A model generated the notes under the pieces. It was not told the DNA's origin. It saw nothing but the letters and a program-made list of their open reading frames with translations, and ran no database searches. From the NCBI GenBank assembly GCA_002368175.1, contig AP018172.1, positions 7,815,001 through 7,879,000 of the forward strand: a stretch of DNA of 64,000 bases. The letters run 5' to 3'. This document shows, in pieces, positions 63,534 to 64,000 of the stretch. A program made the position numbers and the translations under genes. Source of the DNA: Calothrix sp. NIES-2098 (GTDB taxonomy: Bacteria; Cyanobacteriota; Cyanobacteriia; Cyanobacteriales; Nostocaceae). Numbering within the stretch: the first letter of the stretch is position 1; every line of letters starts with the position of its first letter.

Positions 63534-64000
63534 TCACGGTAGCCAATGAGGCGCGAATCCATCTAGGGGAAGCTTCTCTGGCTTGATTTCGGCGGTAGTA
63601 GTGTCGGCGATGGGCATGAGAGGCATTAACCAAAGACTACTAGTTGCGATCGCTTCTCCATCATCGGTTTTTAACGGACTGTTAGATACTGGTGCAGTAA
63701 CTTCTTGTGCTACTACTTGGTCAAATAATAAGCCTAAACCATCTGGTGATAGGCTCATTTGCACATTTCGCTGGTCGACGGGCAGTACTAGCAGTGGTTT
63801 CTGTTGTGCTGTTTTCAGATCGATGGCTACTAAATAAGGCTGTTCTATGTATTGTTCTTTGGATACTAACTGGGTTAGCAAACAGTAAAGAGTAGGAGAA
63901 GCTGGATCGAACTGGCAATTGAGAATTGAGCCAGTTGTTTTCAACAATGGTTTTTGGATTCCTTGGTTAGTCACCAAGAATAAATCTCGCGTGTAATCTG
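63534..64000 (-). CDS. Partial beta-propeller (TolB/WD40-like) protein, 5' end outside window
   Basis: The frame runs off the right edge (it stays open past 63977, where a TTG would otherwise mark a start), so only the C-terminal 155 or so residues are present. Segments TRDLFLVTNQG, DPASPTLYCLLTQLV, PYLVAIDLKTAQQKPLLVLP, VQMSLSPDGLGLLFDQV and SSLWLMPLM have the blade pattern of PD40/TolB-like propellers. The protein is probably extracytoplasmic but its N terminus cannot be seen. It ends in the repeat-rich spacer. Confidence 0.7.
   Translation of the reverse strand, partial: DYTRDLFLVTNQGIQKPLLKTTGSILNCQFDPASPTLYCLLTQLVSKEQYIEQPYLVAIDLKTAQQKPLLVLPVDQRNVQMSLSPDGLGLLFDQVVAQEVTAPVSNSPLKTDDGEAIATSSLWLMPLMPIADTTTAEIKPEKLPLDGFAPHWLP

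Noticed and set aside
1..64000. tRNA or rRNA genes
   Set aside because: Spacers were read for T-loop and rRNA signatures; nothing convincing was found, though a covariance search could not be run.

Overview
The window comes from a filamentous, probably heterocyst-forming cyanobacterium (Nostocales: Nostoc, Calothrix or Tolypothrix type). Three things point there. GCGATCGC-type HIP1 octamers are scattered through genes and spacers. Many gaps hold short heptamer-like tandem repeats of the gtcattagtcatt, caagagtcaagagt and ccccctgcc kinds. The gene content is cyanobacterial: ycf54, psb34, a thiO-thiG fusion, a CruA-type lycopene cyclase, crtE and mutS. The genus is inferred only. No rRNA, tRNA or CRISPR array was found.

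Layout. 1-1938: an IS (36-1285) has split a PD-(D/E)XK-like gene. 2-14.9 kb: mostly housekeeping (Uma2, mutS, histidine kinase, AI-2E-type permease, Nudix, lipoprotein, folD, crtE, DUF212, ycf54, pathogen-related-like protein, pdxJ). 14.9-19 kb: a VirB10-like and a possible VirB2-like gene, then a PhoX-type phosphatase. 19.3-23 kb: Uma2, then a two-gene conflict-type unit in which an EACC1-like protein is followed by a caspase-like protease joined through a membrane helix to a periplasmic solute-binding domain. 23-28.7 kb: an ABC-2 permease, DedA, YeaQ-like, a NodB deacetylase and a putative ureide pair (PuuE-like and AllA-like). 28.7-36.6 kb: accessory-looking, with a 21-bp repeat array, an orphan Cas6 with an HTH-like tail and a hairpin in its leader, a secreted-type methyltransferase, a metallophosphoesterase, a second 21-bp array and an ABC exporter. 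36.6-50.1 kb: hydrolase, zinc-ribbon Ser/Thr kinase, ABC-2 permease, ABC ATPase, AarF kinase, mannose-1-phosphate guanylyltransferase, LCP protein, pentapeptide protein, and an amidohydrolase/isochorismatase/cupin group. 50.2-64 kb: TPR protein, SUKH-fold protein, psb34, thiO-thiG, cimA, cruA-like, a coiled-coil protein and a partial beta-propeller protein.

Genes that appear to work together: EACC1-like with the caspase receptor (31-bp gap); aarF with the ABC ATPase (ATGA overlap) and the adjacent permease, probably also with the distant permease at 23.2 kb; the isochorismatase and cupin genes, with the divergent amidohydrolase; the PuuE-like and AllA-like genes; and crtE, cruA and ycf54 as scattered pigment genes.

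The best candidate for an undescribed system is the membrane caspase with an external ligand-binding domain and its EACC1-like partner (20062-22995). Next are the orphan Cas6-HTH gene with a CRISPR-repeat-like hairpin in its leader, two related 21-bp arrays 5 kb apart, and the orphan VirB10/VirB2-like pair. All functions are read from sequence motifs and family knowledge; no database search was run.
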